Assembly: GCA_013287235.1 (NCBI GenBank)
Contig: JABDEF010000011.1
Span: 1 to 31,131 of the forward strand
Length of the DNA: 31,131 nucleotides
Source: Gammaproteobacteria bacterium
GTDB lineage: Bacteria > Pseudomonadota > Gammaproteobacteria > DSM-16500
Direction: 5' to 3'
A program made the position numbers and the translations under genes. The notes below the pieces were generated by a model that was given only the letters and a program-made list of their open reading frames with translations, had not been told where the DNA came from and searched no databases. Each line of letters begins with the position of its first letter. Position 1 is the stretch's first letter. Shown piece by piece: positions 23,991 to 31,131 of this stretch.

Positions 23991-25547
23991 ATGCAAACAG
24001 AGATAATACATTTTTTCGTAATTTCTATTGGGTTTGTCTTTTTTGCATATTTTTTACAAAGTACCATCGTCGCTTCTGCCGATGTTTCATATTTAATACA
24101 TGCATCACTTCAGCTTTTTCATGGAGGACGATATGGATTGGACATTTTTGAAACGAATCCTCCCATGATCTTATATCTTTATTTTCCTGTACATCTTCTC
24201 ATGAATTTGTTTTCACTGGATGTGGTTTTTGCGCTTTCCATATATGTTTCTTGTTTGTCGCTTTTTTCCTTTTTTGGTTGTTTATGGTTGCAGAACAAAG
24301 TAACGCCGGGCGATCGATTTTATCGATACAGCATGGGATTTATTTTATTGTGGACATTATTTCCATTGCCATTGATCGCGTACGGGCAACGTGAACATTT
24401 AATGATGATTTTGACTTTACCTTATATGTTTTTAATGATATTGGTTTTACAAAATAAACATTTAAAACCATGGGTTCGTTTTTTGATCGGAATGTTTGCA
24501 GGGTTAGGTTTTTCGATAAAACCTTTTTTTGTCATTCCTTTTGTATTTATTGAAATATATGGATGTATTAAAAAGCGCAGTTTTAAAGCTTTATTTCGGA
24601 TAGAATCATTGACGATTGTGAGCATCATTTTATTGTATGTGACCTCGATTGTTATTTGGCAACCAGAATATTTTACTATTATTTTGCCGTATGTATTTAA
24701 ATATTATTTTCCTTTCTATACAAGGAGCTTTGAGATAATATTTTTGCAACCAGAAGTTATTTTTTGTGCGGCAACATTAGTGACATATTGTGTTTTTTAT
24801 CCGAGCGACCGATATCAAACAGTAGGTGTAATATTATGGTTAATGTTTTTAGGCATGATGATTGCTTTTCTGATACCAAAACAAATGTGGCGTTATCATT
24901 TTTATCCGGCAGTTGCTTTATCTTATTTGTTGAATATGCATTGTTTAGTACAGTTGTGTATCGGGAAAAATATTCCAAGGAAAATACTTTCTTTATCTTT
25001 GTTTAGCGGGCTTGTGTTTTTTGTTCCTCTTTGTCAGTATAATCATGTGTTAAAAGAGACACAAACGCTTACAAAAAACTATCCGCTCAGACCTGTAGAA
25101 GCATTCATCAATAGGCAAGGTGAACGATCGATATATTGTTTTTCACTTTATACATCTGATTGTTTTCCACTGATATATCAGACAAAGATGCGGTATGCAG
25201 AACGATTTTCATCCTTTTGGTGGTTTAAGGGAATTATTAAATCGGAAAAAGAAAATAATCCTAACTTAAAAGCAATGATTGAAAAAGATAAAGAAATTTT
25301 GATAGGAAATATTGCCGATGATTTAAATAACTTAAAAGCAAGATGGGTGATTTTTAATGAGTATGTTTTCCGAATGGTTGATCTGAAATTTGATCTAATT
25401 GATTATTTTTCCAAAAATGAAAAATTTCGCGAGGCTTGGAAAAATTATCGAGATCAAGGTAAGGTAGGGGAATATCGTGTGTATGAACGCATTCATGAGC
25501 GGATCCCGGATAAACAAAAAAGCGTTTTCAGGGATAACCCCGTCTAG
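23991..25547 (+). CDS. Polytopic membrane protein, probable GT-C-type glycosyltransferase
   Basis: A 518-aa protein with about 10-11 hydrophobic segments up to residue 375, then a soluble C-terminal domain of about 140 residues. After the first TM comes SADVSYLIHASLQLFHGGRYGLD (written here in part: D31, G45-G46), then ETNPP (54-58). An acidic residue in the first periplasmic loop followed by E-x-N-P-P before TM2 is the layout of GT-C enzymes (ArnT/PMT/GT39-like), which move sugars from polyprenyl-phosphate donors in the periplasm. YGQREHLMM near 132 is also typical of this membrane group. The exact acceptor is unknown and the similarity is structural rather than close. Weak Shine-Dalgarno (aaaag). 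The stop codon lies in the loop of the terminator hairpin. Confidence 0.6.
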   Translation: MQTEIIHFFVISIGFVFFAYFLQSTIVASADVSYLIHASLQLFHGGRYGLDIFETNPPMILYLYFPVHLLMNLFSLDVVFALSIYVSCLSLFSFFGCLWLQNKVTPGDRFYRYSMGFILLWTLFPLPLIAYGQREHLMMILTLPYMFLMILVLQNKHLKPWVRFLIGMFAGLGFSIKPFFVIPFVFIEIYGCIKKRSFKALFRIESLTIVSIILLYVTSIVIWQPEYFTIILPYVFKYYFPFYTRSFEIIFLQPEVIFCAATLVTYCVFYPSDRYQTVGVILWLMFLGMMIAFLIPKQMWRYHFYPAVALSYLLNMHCLVQLCIGKNIPRKILSLSLFSGLVFFVPLCQYNHVLKETQTLTKNYPLRPVEAFINRQGERSIYCFSLYTSDCFPLIYQTKMRYAERFSSFWWFKGIIKSEKENNPNLKAMIEKDKEILIGNIADDLNNLKARWVIFNEYVFRMVDLKFDLIDYFSKNEKFREAWKNYRDQGKVGEYRVYERIHERIPDKQKSVFRDNPV

Positions 25548-25570
25548 AGGCATGACGGGGCAACTTTTCT
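25538..25570 (+). terminator. Rho-independent terminator of the GT-C-like gene
   Basis: ccccgtc (25538-25544) pairs with gacgggg (25554-25560), followed by caacttttctt. The TAG stop codon (25545-25547) is within the loop, so translation and terminator overlap. Confidence 0.65.
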
Positions 25571-25584
25571 TCTGACATCAGCAC

Positions 25585-25620
25585 AAAAAAACGTCTGCCC
25601 CTGCATGCTTTAAGCAGGGG
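25585..25620 (-). terminator. Rho-independent terminator of the 295-aa gene
   Basis: Read on the minus strand, cccctgc pairs with gcagggg (25620-25614 with 25604-25598), followed within six bases by seven T (25591-25585). It faces the plus-strand terminator just beside it, separating two convergent genes. Confidence 0.75.
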
Positions 25621-25636
25621 TAAGAATTCACGTTAA

Positions 25637-26524
25637 TTACTGACCAAAATAATCTGAACCATATCCACCTAATCCCCAACGATCTATTCGAAGGCCATAT
25701 TTTTTATAACATGCGGCTAATGAATCTGTGATCGATTCGTGAAGTATTGCCTTGTTCATGGTACAGGCACCTGTTAAATCACTCGGACCTATAGTGAGTG
25801 AGCTTTCACCCGCCATAAATCTTTGCGCTTTTGCCATATCAATCATGGCAGATTCCATGGGGTTTTCGAATGCTTCTCCAGCTACCCAAACATGAATAAC
25901 TTTATATTGGAATTGATTGGCTAAAGTCGTTTGAATTTCATCAACATGAATGAAACCATCGTACGTTAAAATCATATAAGGATTTGCATTTCCATCATAG
26001 AAATTTCCTTTTAGTTGTGGGCACACTAAATAATTCAAATAATTTTCTCGCGTTGCATTTTCGCGTAATAAGCGGATGGTTTTTAAACCTTGCCTTTCAG
26101 CTGCATTGGCGATTTTCATCGTGATTTTTTGCTCCAAGTCATTATCATTGGGTGCGAAGACGATGAATTCTATAGATGGATCGGGACATGTTGTTTCTTG
26201 GAGTTGTGACGTTGGTATGAAATTTTTTTCGATAGAAATAAAACGAGTATGATCCATATTTATTCTGGCCGTCATGAGATTATGATTATTTTTAGGTAAA
26301 AGATAAAGGATAAAATCATCAGATTGTGTTTTTGGATTATATAAGGATTGTATTTTCACTTGTTCATATTCGTCTATTGAAAATTTTTCTTTCACAATTT
26401 TTTCTATTGCATCTTGCTGATCATGTTTTCCATTCATAAAATAAAATGCTTTATTTGCATCCGCTATTTCAGAATAAATGAAAATGGATAAAAGAGATAG
26501 ACTAAAAAAATTTTTAAAATACAT
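25637..26524 (-). CDS. Secreted protein of unknown function
   Basis: A 295-aa protein with a signal peptide (MYFKNFFSLSLLSIFIYSEIADA, cleavage near residue 23) and no further membrane segment. A good Shine-Dalgarno (gaagga) lies before ATG 26524. The middle (about 115-215) alternates predicted strands and helices: EFIVFAPND, KTIRLLR, YMILTYDGF and KVIHVWVAGEAF. Then AMIDMAKAQRFMAG follows, and a cysteine-containing tail (GACTMNK, AACYKKYG) ending in a Gly/Tyr-rich stretch. The alternating core faintly recalls caspase-like hydrolase folds, but I cannot point to a His/Cys dyad, so no enzyme function is claimed. A strong terminator follows. The kamA-like gene is upstream in the same direction, 117 bases away. 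Confidence 0.65.
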   Translation of the reverse strand: MYFKNFFSLSLLSIFIYSEIADANKAFYFMNGKHDQQDAIEKIVKEKFSIDEYEQVKIQSLYNPKTQSDDFILYLLPKNNHNLMTARINMDHTRFISIEKNFIPTSQLQETTCPDPSIEFIVFAPNDNDLEQKITMKIANAAERQGLKTIRLLRENATRENYLNYLVCPQLKGNFYDGNANPYMILTYDGFIHVDEIQTTLANQFQYKVIHVWVAGEAFENPMESAMIDMAKAQRFMAGESSLTIGPSDLTGACTMNKAILHESITDSLAACYKKYGLRIDRWGLGGYGSDYFGQ

Positions 26525-26641
26525 AATATTTTTCCTTCAGAAAATAAATTTTTTAAATAAATCGTGATGAAGAGAAAGAGGTCAACTGATAAGAAAAAAG
26601 GAAATATCTAGAATGAAGTCTATAGGATAATTGTATTAAAA

Positions 26642-27688
26642 TTATTTTGCAAGAGGTTTTTTATATTTATGTTTATTTCCTTGATAATCTTCCACACAAT
26701 AATCGCATTTTTCTTCAGAGATATAATTAGGACCAATCGGAATTTTCCCGAAACCGCCCGGAATATCTAATACATAAGTCGGCTGACAAAGACCTGAAAA
26801 TTTTCCACGCAGATCTTTCATGAGCTTCTGCCCTTCTTTAATCGTCACACGAAAATGTGATGTACCTTTTGCGAGATCCGGATGATGTAAGTAATAAGGT
26901 TTAATGCGTAGTTTTACAAATCGTTTCATGAGAGTACTTAACGTGTCGATATTGTTATTGATGTTTTTTAATAAAACTGTCTGGCTCAATATGGGGATTC
27001 CCGCATTAATAAGCATGCAAATCGCTTCTTCGGCATCTTGGTTTAATTCATTTGGATGATTGGCATGTAGAATAATATAGACAGTTTTATTGCATTGAAG
27101 TGCTTGAGTCATATCATGATTGATGTGATCGGAGGCAACGACAGGTACGCGGGTGTGAATTCGTATGATTTCAACATGCGGGATGATGTTGATACGGTCT
27201 ATAATTTTTTTTAAAATGGCGGGTTTTAACATCATGGGATCGCCGCCCGTTAAAATGACTTCCCAAATTTCCGGATGATTGTCGATATATTCGTATGCTA
27301 TTTTGAGCTCTTCTTTAGATAAGGTTTCATGCGTGAGACTTACTTTTTCACGGCGAAAACAAAAACGACAATACACCGGACACATTTGGATGGGCATTAA
27401 AAGACAGCGGTCGGGATATCGATGAACAAGGCCTTTGACTTTGGTATGTATGTCATCCCCAATGGGATCATGCCTTTCCTCATCTTTGATAGTTAATTCC
27501 TCAGTGCTTGGTATAAATTGTTTCCGAATGGGATCATTTTTATCAGTTTTATCAATCAATTGCTGCATTTGGCTTGTGAGGGCCAGCGAAAATTGATCGA
27601 TCACAGGTTCTAGATGTTCGATTTCGCTGGGTAGAATGAAGCCATTTTCAGCAAGATCCTTTAAGTTTCTGAGTGATTTTTTTTTCAT
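26642..27688 (-). CDS. kamA: Lysine 2,3-aminomutase family radical SAM enzyme
   Basis: The protein has 348 aa. The radical SAM cluster motif is C103-x3-C107-x2-C110 (CPVYCRFCFRRE), followed by GGDP (148-151). The PLP lysine is K315 in DIPGGFGKIP. D271 (HHPDL) and D308 (VLDIP) match the two aspartates that hold the lysine amino group in clostridial lysine 2,3-aminomutase. SHFR and LRGKFSG are shared as well. EpmB, which beta-lysylates EF-P lysine, lacks the second aspartate as far as I recall, so true lysine mutase activity is more likely. The C-terminal CDYC (328-331) may be a remnant of the zinc site. It is shorter than the 416-aa clostridial enzyme. No beta-lysine acetyltransferase is adjacent, though a GNAT gene lies 1.3 kb away. 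Confidence 0.8.
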   Translation of the reverse strand: MKKKSLRNLKDLAENGFILPSEIEHLEPVIDQFSLALTSQMQQLIDKTDKNDPIRKQFIPSTEELTIKDEERHDPIGDDIHTKVKGLVHRYPDRCLLMPIQMCPVYCRFCFRREKVSLTHETLSKEELKIAYEYIDNHPEIWEVILTGGDPMMLKPAILKKIIDRINIIPHVEIIRIHTRVPVVASDHINHDMTQALQCNKTVYIILHANHPNELNQDAEEAICMLINAGIPILSQTVLLKNINNNIDTLSTLMKRFVKLRIKPYYLHHPDLAKGTSHFRVTIKEGQKLMKDLRGKFSGLCQPTYVLDIPGGFGKIPIGPNYISEEKCDYCVEDYQGNKHKYKKPLAK

Positions 27689-27839
27689 AAGTGCGGGCGG
27701 ATAAAAAACATGGGCGGATTATACTACGATTGACACTTCTCGCGAATCATTTTTTGTAATCACGACTCGCAAAAAAGCACGAATAGTATTTAAACATAGC
27801 GATGATTATACTATGGTTATAAAAAAGAGAGAAATAATC

Positions 27840-28185
27840 ATGTTTACTCAGACAAACGAAGAAATTTTAAAAAAATATTTAGAAGGATTATTCGTTCAAT
27901 TTCCTGTGGAATTATCTGACGCGATTATGGATCCTGATTTAGCTCCATATCGATTCCATTTCCGCCGTGTGAAAAAAGCAATGATCCTACTCATATTTCA
28001 GAAGATATACAACTTTCCAATCTGTTTAATACGCTAATCAATAATCAAAATCTTAAATTTGTCATGTGTACAGAGTTTGAAAAGAAGCGAATTTTAATAC
28101 GTTATTCTCTGATATTAATTTTATGCATAATAACCATATAAATTATCTATTAGACAAATGCAAGAAAATATATACACTCTATCTA
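27840..28185 (+). pseudogene. Frameshifted relic of an unknown gene
   Basis: An ATG at 27840 with Shine-Dalgarno (gagag) opens MFTQTNEEILKKYLEG and runs to a stop at 28037. Coding-like sequence continues in the -1 frame from the A-run at 27972-27977 (NDPTHISEDIQLSNLFN), and then in a third frame after the A-run near 28080 (EANFNTLFSDINF) into the segment before the next gene. Adding one A to each run would join all three parts. This is what a gene with two single-base deletions in homopolymers looks like. The family is not recognised. Confidence 0.55.
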
Positions 28186-28212
28186 TTATTTTTATTGAAA
28201 AGTGGAAAACAT

Positions 28213-28659
28213 ATGAAAAAAACGCTTGCCATGTTGGTAGTGGGTTTATCTTTAATAAACAATACGTTTGCGCTAACCATTAAACAGGAAGATTCGAATA
28301 AGCAAAATGTACTCGAATTTTATGATAAAGTGGTGAATCAAAAAGATTTTGATGCAGCGAGTGCATATTTAGGATCAAGATATACACAGCATAATCCAAA
28401 TGCCGCAGATGGACCGGAAGGTTTAAAAGGGTTTATTCAATTTTTACGTGATACGTATCCGGATGCGCATAGTGAAATCAAACGGGTTTTTGCAGAAGGC
28501 GATTATGTGATTTTACATGTGCATTCAATTAAAGTGCCAGGAACGCGCGGTCAGGCGATTTTTGATTTATTCAAATTAGAAAATGGGAAAATCGTAGAAC
28601 ATTGGGATGCGGTTCAAGATGTTCCTGAAAAATCAATGAATTCGAATGGGATGTTTTAG
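28213..28659 (+). CDS. Secreted NTF2-like (SnoaL-type) protein
   Basis: The protein has 148 aa from ATG 28213. The frame is open from 28123, but the signal peptide MKKTLAMLVVGLSLINNTFA begins here. The mature part follows the SnoaL-like cone fold: NVLEFYDKVVNQKDFDAAS, the classical YTQHNPNAADGPEG, then FIQFLRDTYPDAHSEIKRVFAEGDYV, HVHS and IFDLFKLENGKIVEHWDAVQ. The H in QHNP and the D/W near IVEHWD are common in polyketide-cyclase-like members. It probably binds or isomerises a small molecule in the periplasm; relatives are often of unknown function. It follows a pseudogene and has no obvious operon partner. Confidence 0.8.
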   Translation: MKKTLAMLVVGLSLINNTFALTIKQEDSNKQNVLEFYDKVVNQKDFDAASAYLGSRYTQHNPNAADGPEGLKGFIQFLRDTYPDAHSEIKRVFAEGDYVILHVHSIKVPGTRGQAIFDLFKLENGKIVEHWDAVQDVPEKSMNSNGMF

Positions 28660-28674
28660 AAAAATATCCCCTAT

Positions 28675-28821
28675 TTATGAAGTCACTGTCAGATTCAATT
28701 CCTTTAGCTCTTTTTGCGCAATCGAACAAAGCAAAGTAACATCATCTTGAAATGAAAACATGCCAAGAATGCTAAAAGAAGATTTTTTAAGTTGAAAGTT
28801 TTCGAGAATTAGATAATTGAT
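28675..28821 (-). pseudogene. Possible short coding relic, minus strand
   Basis: Forty-eight open codons on the minus strand end in SSFSILGMFSFQDDVTLL..., followed by CSIAQKELKELNL and a stop. It has normal-looking amino-acid use but no start with a Shine-Dalgarno, and the upstream frame closes at 28824-28822. The DDVTLL ending recalls the C-terminus of PP2C-type (SpoIIE/RsbU) phosphatases. It may be the tail of a lost gene or a chance frame. Confidence 0.25.
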
Positions 28822-28945
28822 TCAAAAAATTTCTTTGAAAAAGTGATATTTTTTGATGTTTTCCAGGTTGCATGCGTTTCTTCCTTTATTCATTATTATT
28901 ATTATTTTATGTTACTATATAAGAGATTTTTAATGAGGTAAATAT

Positions 28946-29440
28946 ATGAAAAATGAGTTGATGATTCGATCAGCCACCATTCAAGATGTACCACTTATTC
29001 TAAGCTTTATTAAAGAATTGGCGGAATATGAAAAATTAAGTCATGAAGTTGTTGCGACAGAAGACATTTTACAAAAAACCTTATTTGGGCCTAAATCGCA
29101 TGCAGAAGTGATCTTGGGTTATTATGAAAATACACCTGTTGCATTTGCATTATTCTTTCATAATTTTTCAACTTTTTTAGGCAAGCCTGGAATTTATTTA
29201 GAAGATTTATTTGTGAAAAAAGAAATGCGCGGGAAAGGATTTGGTCAACAAGTATTGGCTTATCTTGCGAAACTTGCAAAAGAGCGAGATTGCGGTCGTT
29301 TAGAATGGTGGGTATTAGATTGGAATACCCCTGCCATTGAATTTTATAAACGCATTGGTGCGATACCGATGGATGAGTGGACGGTGTTTCGAGTGACGGG
29401 AGATGCACTAGATAATTTAGCTAACCTGAGTATTGCGTAA
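28946..29440 (+). CDS. GNAT acetyltransferase, spermidine/spermine N1-acetyltransferase (SSAT) type
   Basis: A 164-aa protein with a GNAT fold. The acetyl-CoA loop is R-G-K-G-F-G in YLEDLFVKKEMRGKGFGQQ. LAEYEKLSHEV near residue 25, YLEDLFV near 91 and WVLDWNTPAIEFYKRIGA near 124-141 follow the human SSAT1/SSAT2 pattern closely (LAEFEKLSDQV, YLEDIYV, VLDWNQRAMDLYKALGA). SSAT enzymes acetylate spermidine and spermine; SSAT2 prefers thialysine. A lysine-derived substrate such as beta-lysine is also possible given the kamA-like gene nearby. A Shine-Dalgarno (gaggt) precedes the ATG after an AT-rich run. A 9-bp stem overlaps its stop codon. Confidence 0.85.
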   Translation: MKNELMIRSATIQDVPLILSFIKELAEYEKLSHEVVATEDILQKTLFGPKSHAEVILGYYENTPVAFALFFHNFSTFLGKPGIYLEDLFVKKEMRGKGFGQQVLAYLAKLAKERDCGRLEWWVLDWNTPAIEFYKRIGAIPMDEWTVFRVTGDALDNLANLSIA

Positions 29441-29470
29441 GTTTAAAATTTTAAATTCTACCTTACGCAA
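29433..29470 (+). terminator. Hairpin at the end of the acetyltransferase gene
   Basis: ttgcgtaag (29433-29441) pairs perfectly with cttacgcaa (29462-29470), and the TAA stop lies in the stem. The T-run comes only at about 29494, so it may need other factors. It separates this gene from the convergent MFS gene. Confidence 0.4.
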
Positions 29471-29512
29471 TGCGAAGGTTATCCCGAAAAATGCTTTTTT
29501 ATTCAGGATCCA

Positions 29513-30730
29513 TTAATAGGAGGAGCGATATTTGATAAATTTAGGTAAAAAGTAACAACACGCCGCAACGCTGACAATACATAACACTCCACCAGAAACA
29601 ATAGAGAAAGTTACACCGAACGCAGCAGCGACTAAGCCTGCTTCGGTATCACCTAATTTAGGGCCACTTAAATAGCTGATCATCTCAATGCCAGCCAAAC
29701 GTCCGCGATATTCTTCAGGGATGGTTTGGTTCCAAAGTGTAGAGCGAAAGACCCCGCTTATCGCATCAAAACCGCCGGCAAGTGCCAAAAAGAATAAAGC
29801 AATCCAAATATTTTCTGCAAGACCAAAGAATATAATCGCAACACCCCAAAAACCTGCTGAAACAGCAATGGCAACGCCATGACGTTTGATGTGCGTTGTC
29901 CATCCACTCACAATGGATGCGAAAAGTGCGCCGACCGCGGGTGCTGCATAGAGTAATCCTAAGGTTTTTGCGCCGCCATGCGAGGCCGCAATGGCGGGGA
30001 ATAAAGCATTTGGCATACCAAAAATCATGGCTGAAAAATCAACGACATAAGATCCCAGTAATTCTTGTCGGGAGACGGCGTAATGTAATCCCCCTTTTAA
30101 TGCAGCAACTGTCGATTGATCACGTATCCCTTTGGGTTTGGGTATGTTTTGCATCATCAAAATGGAGATCAATGAAATGAGGAAAGTCAGAAAATCTAAT
30201 GCATACGTTTCGAGAAGACCAAAATGCGCAATGATAAGTCCTCCCACTGCGGGCCCTGCAATCATTGCAATGCTTGTGACTGTCATGATTAAAGCGCCGA
30301 CTGCAAGAAAATCTTCTTTCGCGACGATTTGTTGTCTGATGCTATCTAAAGCGGGTCTATGTAGCCCCGTGACGGCGGACATTAATGCTGCCACAACAAA
30401 AAGCACCGAGACTTTGGGTTCCGGAATGATTGCGTTGTAAACCAGTAATAAGCAACAAATGGCGAGGAACGATTCTGAAATGATGAGTAAGTTACGTCTA
30501 TGATAACGGTCAGCAAAAACACCGCCTAAAAGTGCGGTAAAAATCAATGGGATGAGTTGCACAAGGCTCACCAAACCGACCATTAAAGTGGACTTGGTCA
30601 ATTGGTAAATTTGATAAGGAAATGCAACACTTGTCATCATGGTGCCAAAAAAAGAAATGGATTGGCCGGTAAATAATAAGCGGAAATTTTTGTTATGGCG
30701 GAGTACTTTTGTGTCGAGGAAGTATTTCAT
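29513..30730 (-). CDS. MFS exporter, MFS_3 / EntS-like
   Basis: The protein has 405 aa from the chosen ATG at 30730 (MKYFLDTKVLRHNKNF). The frame extends 17 codons to 30781, but the extra residues are polar and have no counterpart in EntS, and a promoter-like TTTATA sits right at that upstream ATG. About 12 TM segments are present. FRLLFTGQSISFFGTMM, PYQIYQLTKSTLMVGLVSL and the loop 2-3 motif GGVFADRYHRRN match EntS (FRAVFLARFIS, GGVLADRYERKK). A second-half GGFDAISGVFRSTLWNQTIPEEYRGRLAG (quoted in part) is typical of MFS_3. The family exports enterobactin or other small molecules. No siderophore synthesis genes are adjacent. Neither candidate start has a clear Shine-Dalgarno. Confidence 0.85.
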   Translation of the reverse strand: MKYFLDTKVLRHNKNFRLLFTGQSISFFGTMMTSVAFPYQIYQLTKSTLMVGLVSLVQLIPLIFTALLGGVFADRYHRRNLLIISESFLAICCLLLVYNAIIPEPKVSVLFVVAALMSAVTGLHRPALDSIRQQIVAKEDFLAVGALIMTVTSIAMIAGPAVGGLIIAHFGLLETYALDFLTFLISLISILMMQNIPKPKGIRDQSTVAALKGGLHYAVSRQELLGSYVVDFSAMIFGMPNALFPAIAASHGGAKTLGLLYAAPAVGALFASIVSGWTTHIKRHGVAIAVSAGFWGVAIIFFGLAENIWIALFFLALAGGFDAISGVFRSTLWNQTIPEEYRGRLAGIEMISYLSGPKLGDTEAGLVAAAFGVTFSIVSGGVLCIVSVAACCYFLPKFIKYRSSY

Positions 30731-30836
30731 ATAGGTAATGTGCGTCAATTTAAATGCGGCCGACATTTTGACATGAATCATGACATATAAAAAGGTTTTT
30801 TTCTCTGTATGGACAAAAATTCATACAATGTAGTTA

Positions 30837-30981
30837 GGGCCTGTCGTCAATTCTACTAGGATGGCCATAAATCGTCGATTTTTTTGCGGGGAGCACGCTC
30901 ACATACCGAGAACGTTGCGGAGCATGCGGTCCTCTAGAATCAACGATTCCTGGCTCATTCTAGCGAATTGACGACAGGCCC
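30837..30981. mobile_element. MITE-like palindrome (145 bp) with 17-bp terminal inverted repeats
   Basis: gggcctgtcgtcaattc (30837-30853) is exactly inverted at 30965-30981. Both ends are flanked by TA, as expected for target duplication by IS630/Tc1-type transposases. Pairing continues inward with mismatches (aatcgtcgatt against aatcaacgatt), so nearly the whole element is one imperfect palindrome. It codes for nothing, so it would depend on a transposase elsewhere. Confidence 0.65.
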
Positions 30982-30982
30982 T

Positions 30983-31131
30983 AGTACCCCTAGCAAATAA
31001 GTTTTTCCGGATGAACTCGAACTCGTCATTGCGAGCCACGCGCACTTTGCGTGGCGTGGCAATCCAGAAAAGCTTTCTGGATTGACGAAGTGATTTCTTT
31101 GCATCCGGAAAAACTTATTTGACGGAGTACT
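30983..31131. repeat. Second palindromic element with nested REP-like hairpins
   Basis: caaataagtttttccggatg (30994-31013) is exactly inverted at 31102-31121, and outer agtac/gtact also pair (30983-30987 with 31127-31131). Inside are two hairpins: gccacgc...gcgtggc (31035-31055) and aatccagaaa...tttctggatt (31061-31083). The core gtcattgcgag...ggcaatccag is the widespread intergenic repeat type. It begins directly after the first element and may run past the window end. Confidence 0.7.

Larger units (their letters stand above)
30782..31131. other. Gene-free end region occupied by two palindromic elements
   Basis: No ORF or RNA gene is apparent in these 350 bases. The first 55 bases are AT-rich and may hold the MFS promoter (minus strand TTGTCC, 17-base spacing, TTTATA). 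The remainder is the two elements described separately. Confidence 0.7.

Noticed and set aside
27960..27985. Canonical programmed -1 frameshift site
   Set aside because: The heptamer in frame is G AAA AAA rather than X XXY YYZ with good re-pairing, and a second frameshift follows, so decay is simpler.
1..31131. tRNA, rRNA, CRISPR array or riboswitch
   Set aside because: I looked for cloverleaf-like ends, regular short repeats with spacers and known leader motifs and found none; small RNAs cannot be excluded by eye.

Overview
The window reads as part of a low-GC gammaproteobacterial chromosome, most likely from a host-associated member of the Legionellales/Coxiellaceae kind. This is inferred from the AT-rich sequence, the many small palindromic intergenic repeats, the Gram-negative outer-membrane genes (a TonB-dependent receptor), and two very large orphan membrane proteins that look more like host-directed proteins than housekeeping ones. 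I saw no rRNA, tRNA, CRISPR array, integrase or full insertion sequence.

Layout: 1-3712 (minus) holds the start of a probable FAD enzyme, a methyltransferase with C-terminal TPRs and a KimA-type potassium transporter. 3793-6298 holds an SDR of the 3-hydroxyacyl-CoA dehydrogenase type 2 kind, divergent from etfB-etfA. 6441-7376 is an unknown secreted protein followed by a roughly 150-bp palindrome, with a 13-nt direct repeat on both sides of this block. 7568-8938 is an amino-acid permease of the CAT type. 9243-19204 is the most unusual stretch. The valine-degradation genes mmsA and mmsB sit between a 926-aa and a 1399-aa membrane protein of unknown family, and the latter is followed by a 106-aa protein that looks like a phage tail-assembly chaperone. 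19261-25547 holds a TonB-dependent receptor, an ArgE-type peptidase, a MATE exporter and a GT-C-like membrane protein. 25637-27688 (minus) holds a secreted protein and a lysine 2,3-aminomutase homologue. 27840-29440 holds a frameshifted relic, a secreted NTF2-like protein and an SSAT-like acetyltransferase. 29513-30730 is an EntS-like MFS exporter. The last 350 bases are two abutting palindromic elements.

Metabolically the readable genes point to amino-acid use: MmsA/MmsB finish valine breakdown, the HSD10-like SDR fits isoleucine or fatty-acid beta-oxidation, ETF takes electrons from acyl-CoA dehydrogenases, and the CAT permease could supply the amino acids.

The most notable observation is the 1399-aa protein at 14671-18870. 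It has an array of about five W/G-rich membrane repeats (two nearly identical at DNA level, period 516 bp), then a triple cysteine just after the last hydrophobic segment, then a soluble acidic tail with four PSAP motifs. PSAP/PTAP is the eukaryotic/viral late-domain motif bound by TSG101 of ESCRT-I, so this may be a secreted membrane protein that recruits host ESCRT. That is inference, but it is testable. The 926-aa partner carries five tandem 9-residue repeats beginning with Trp.
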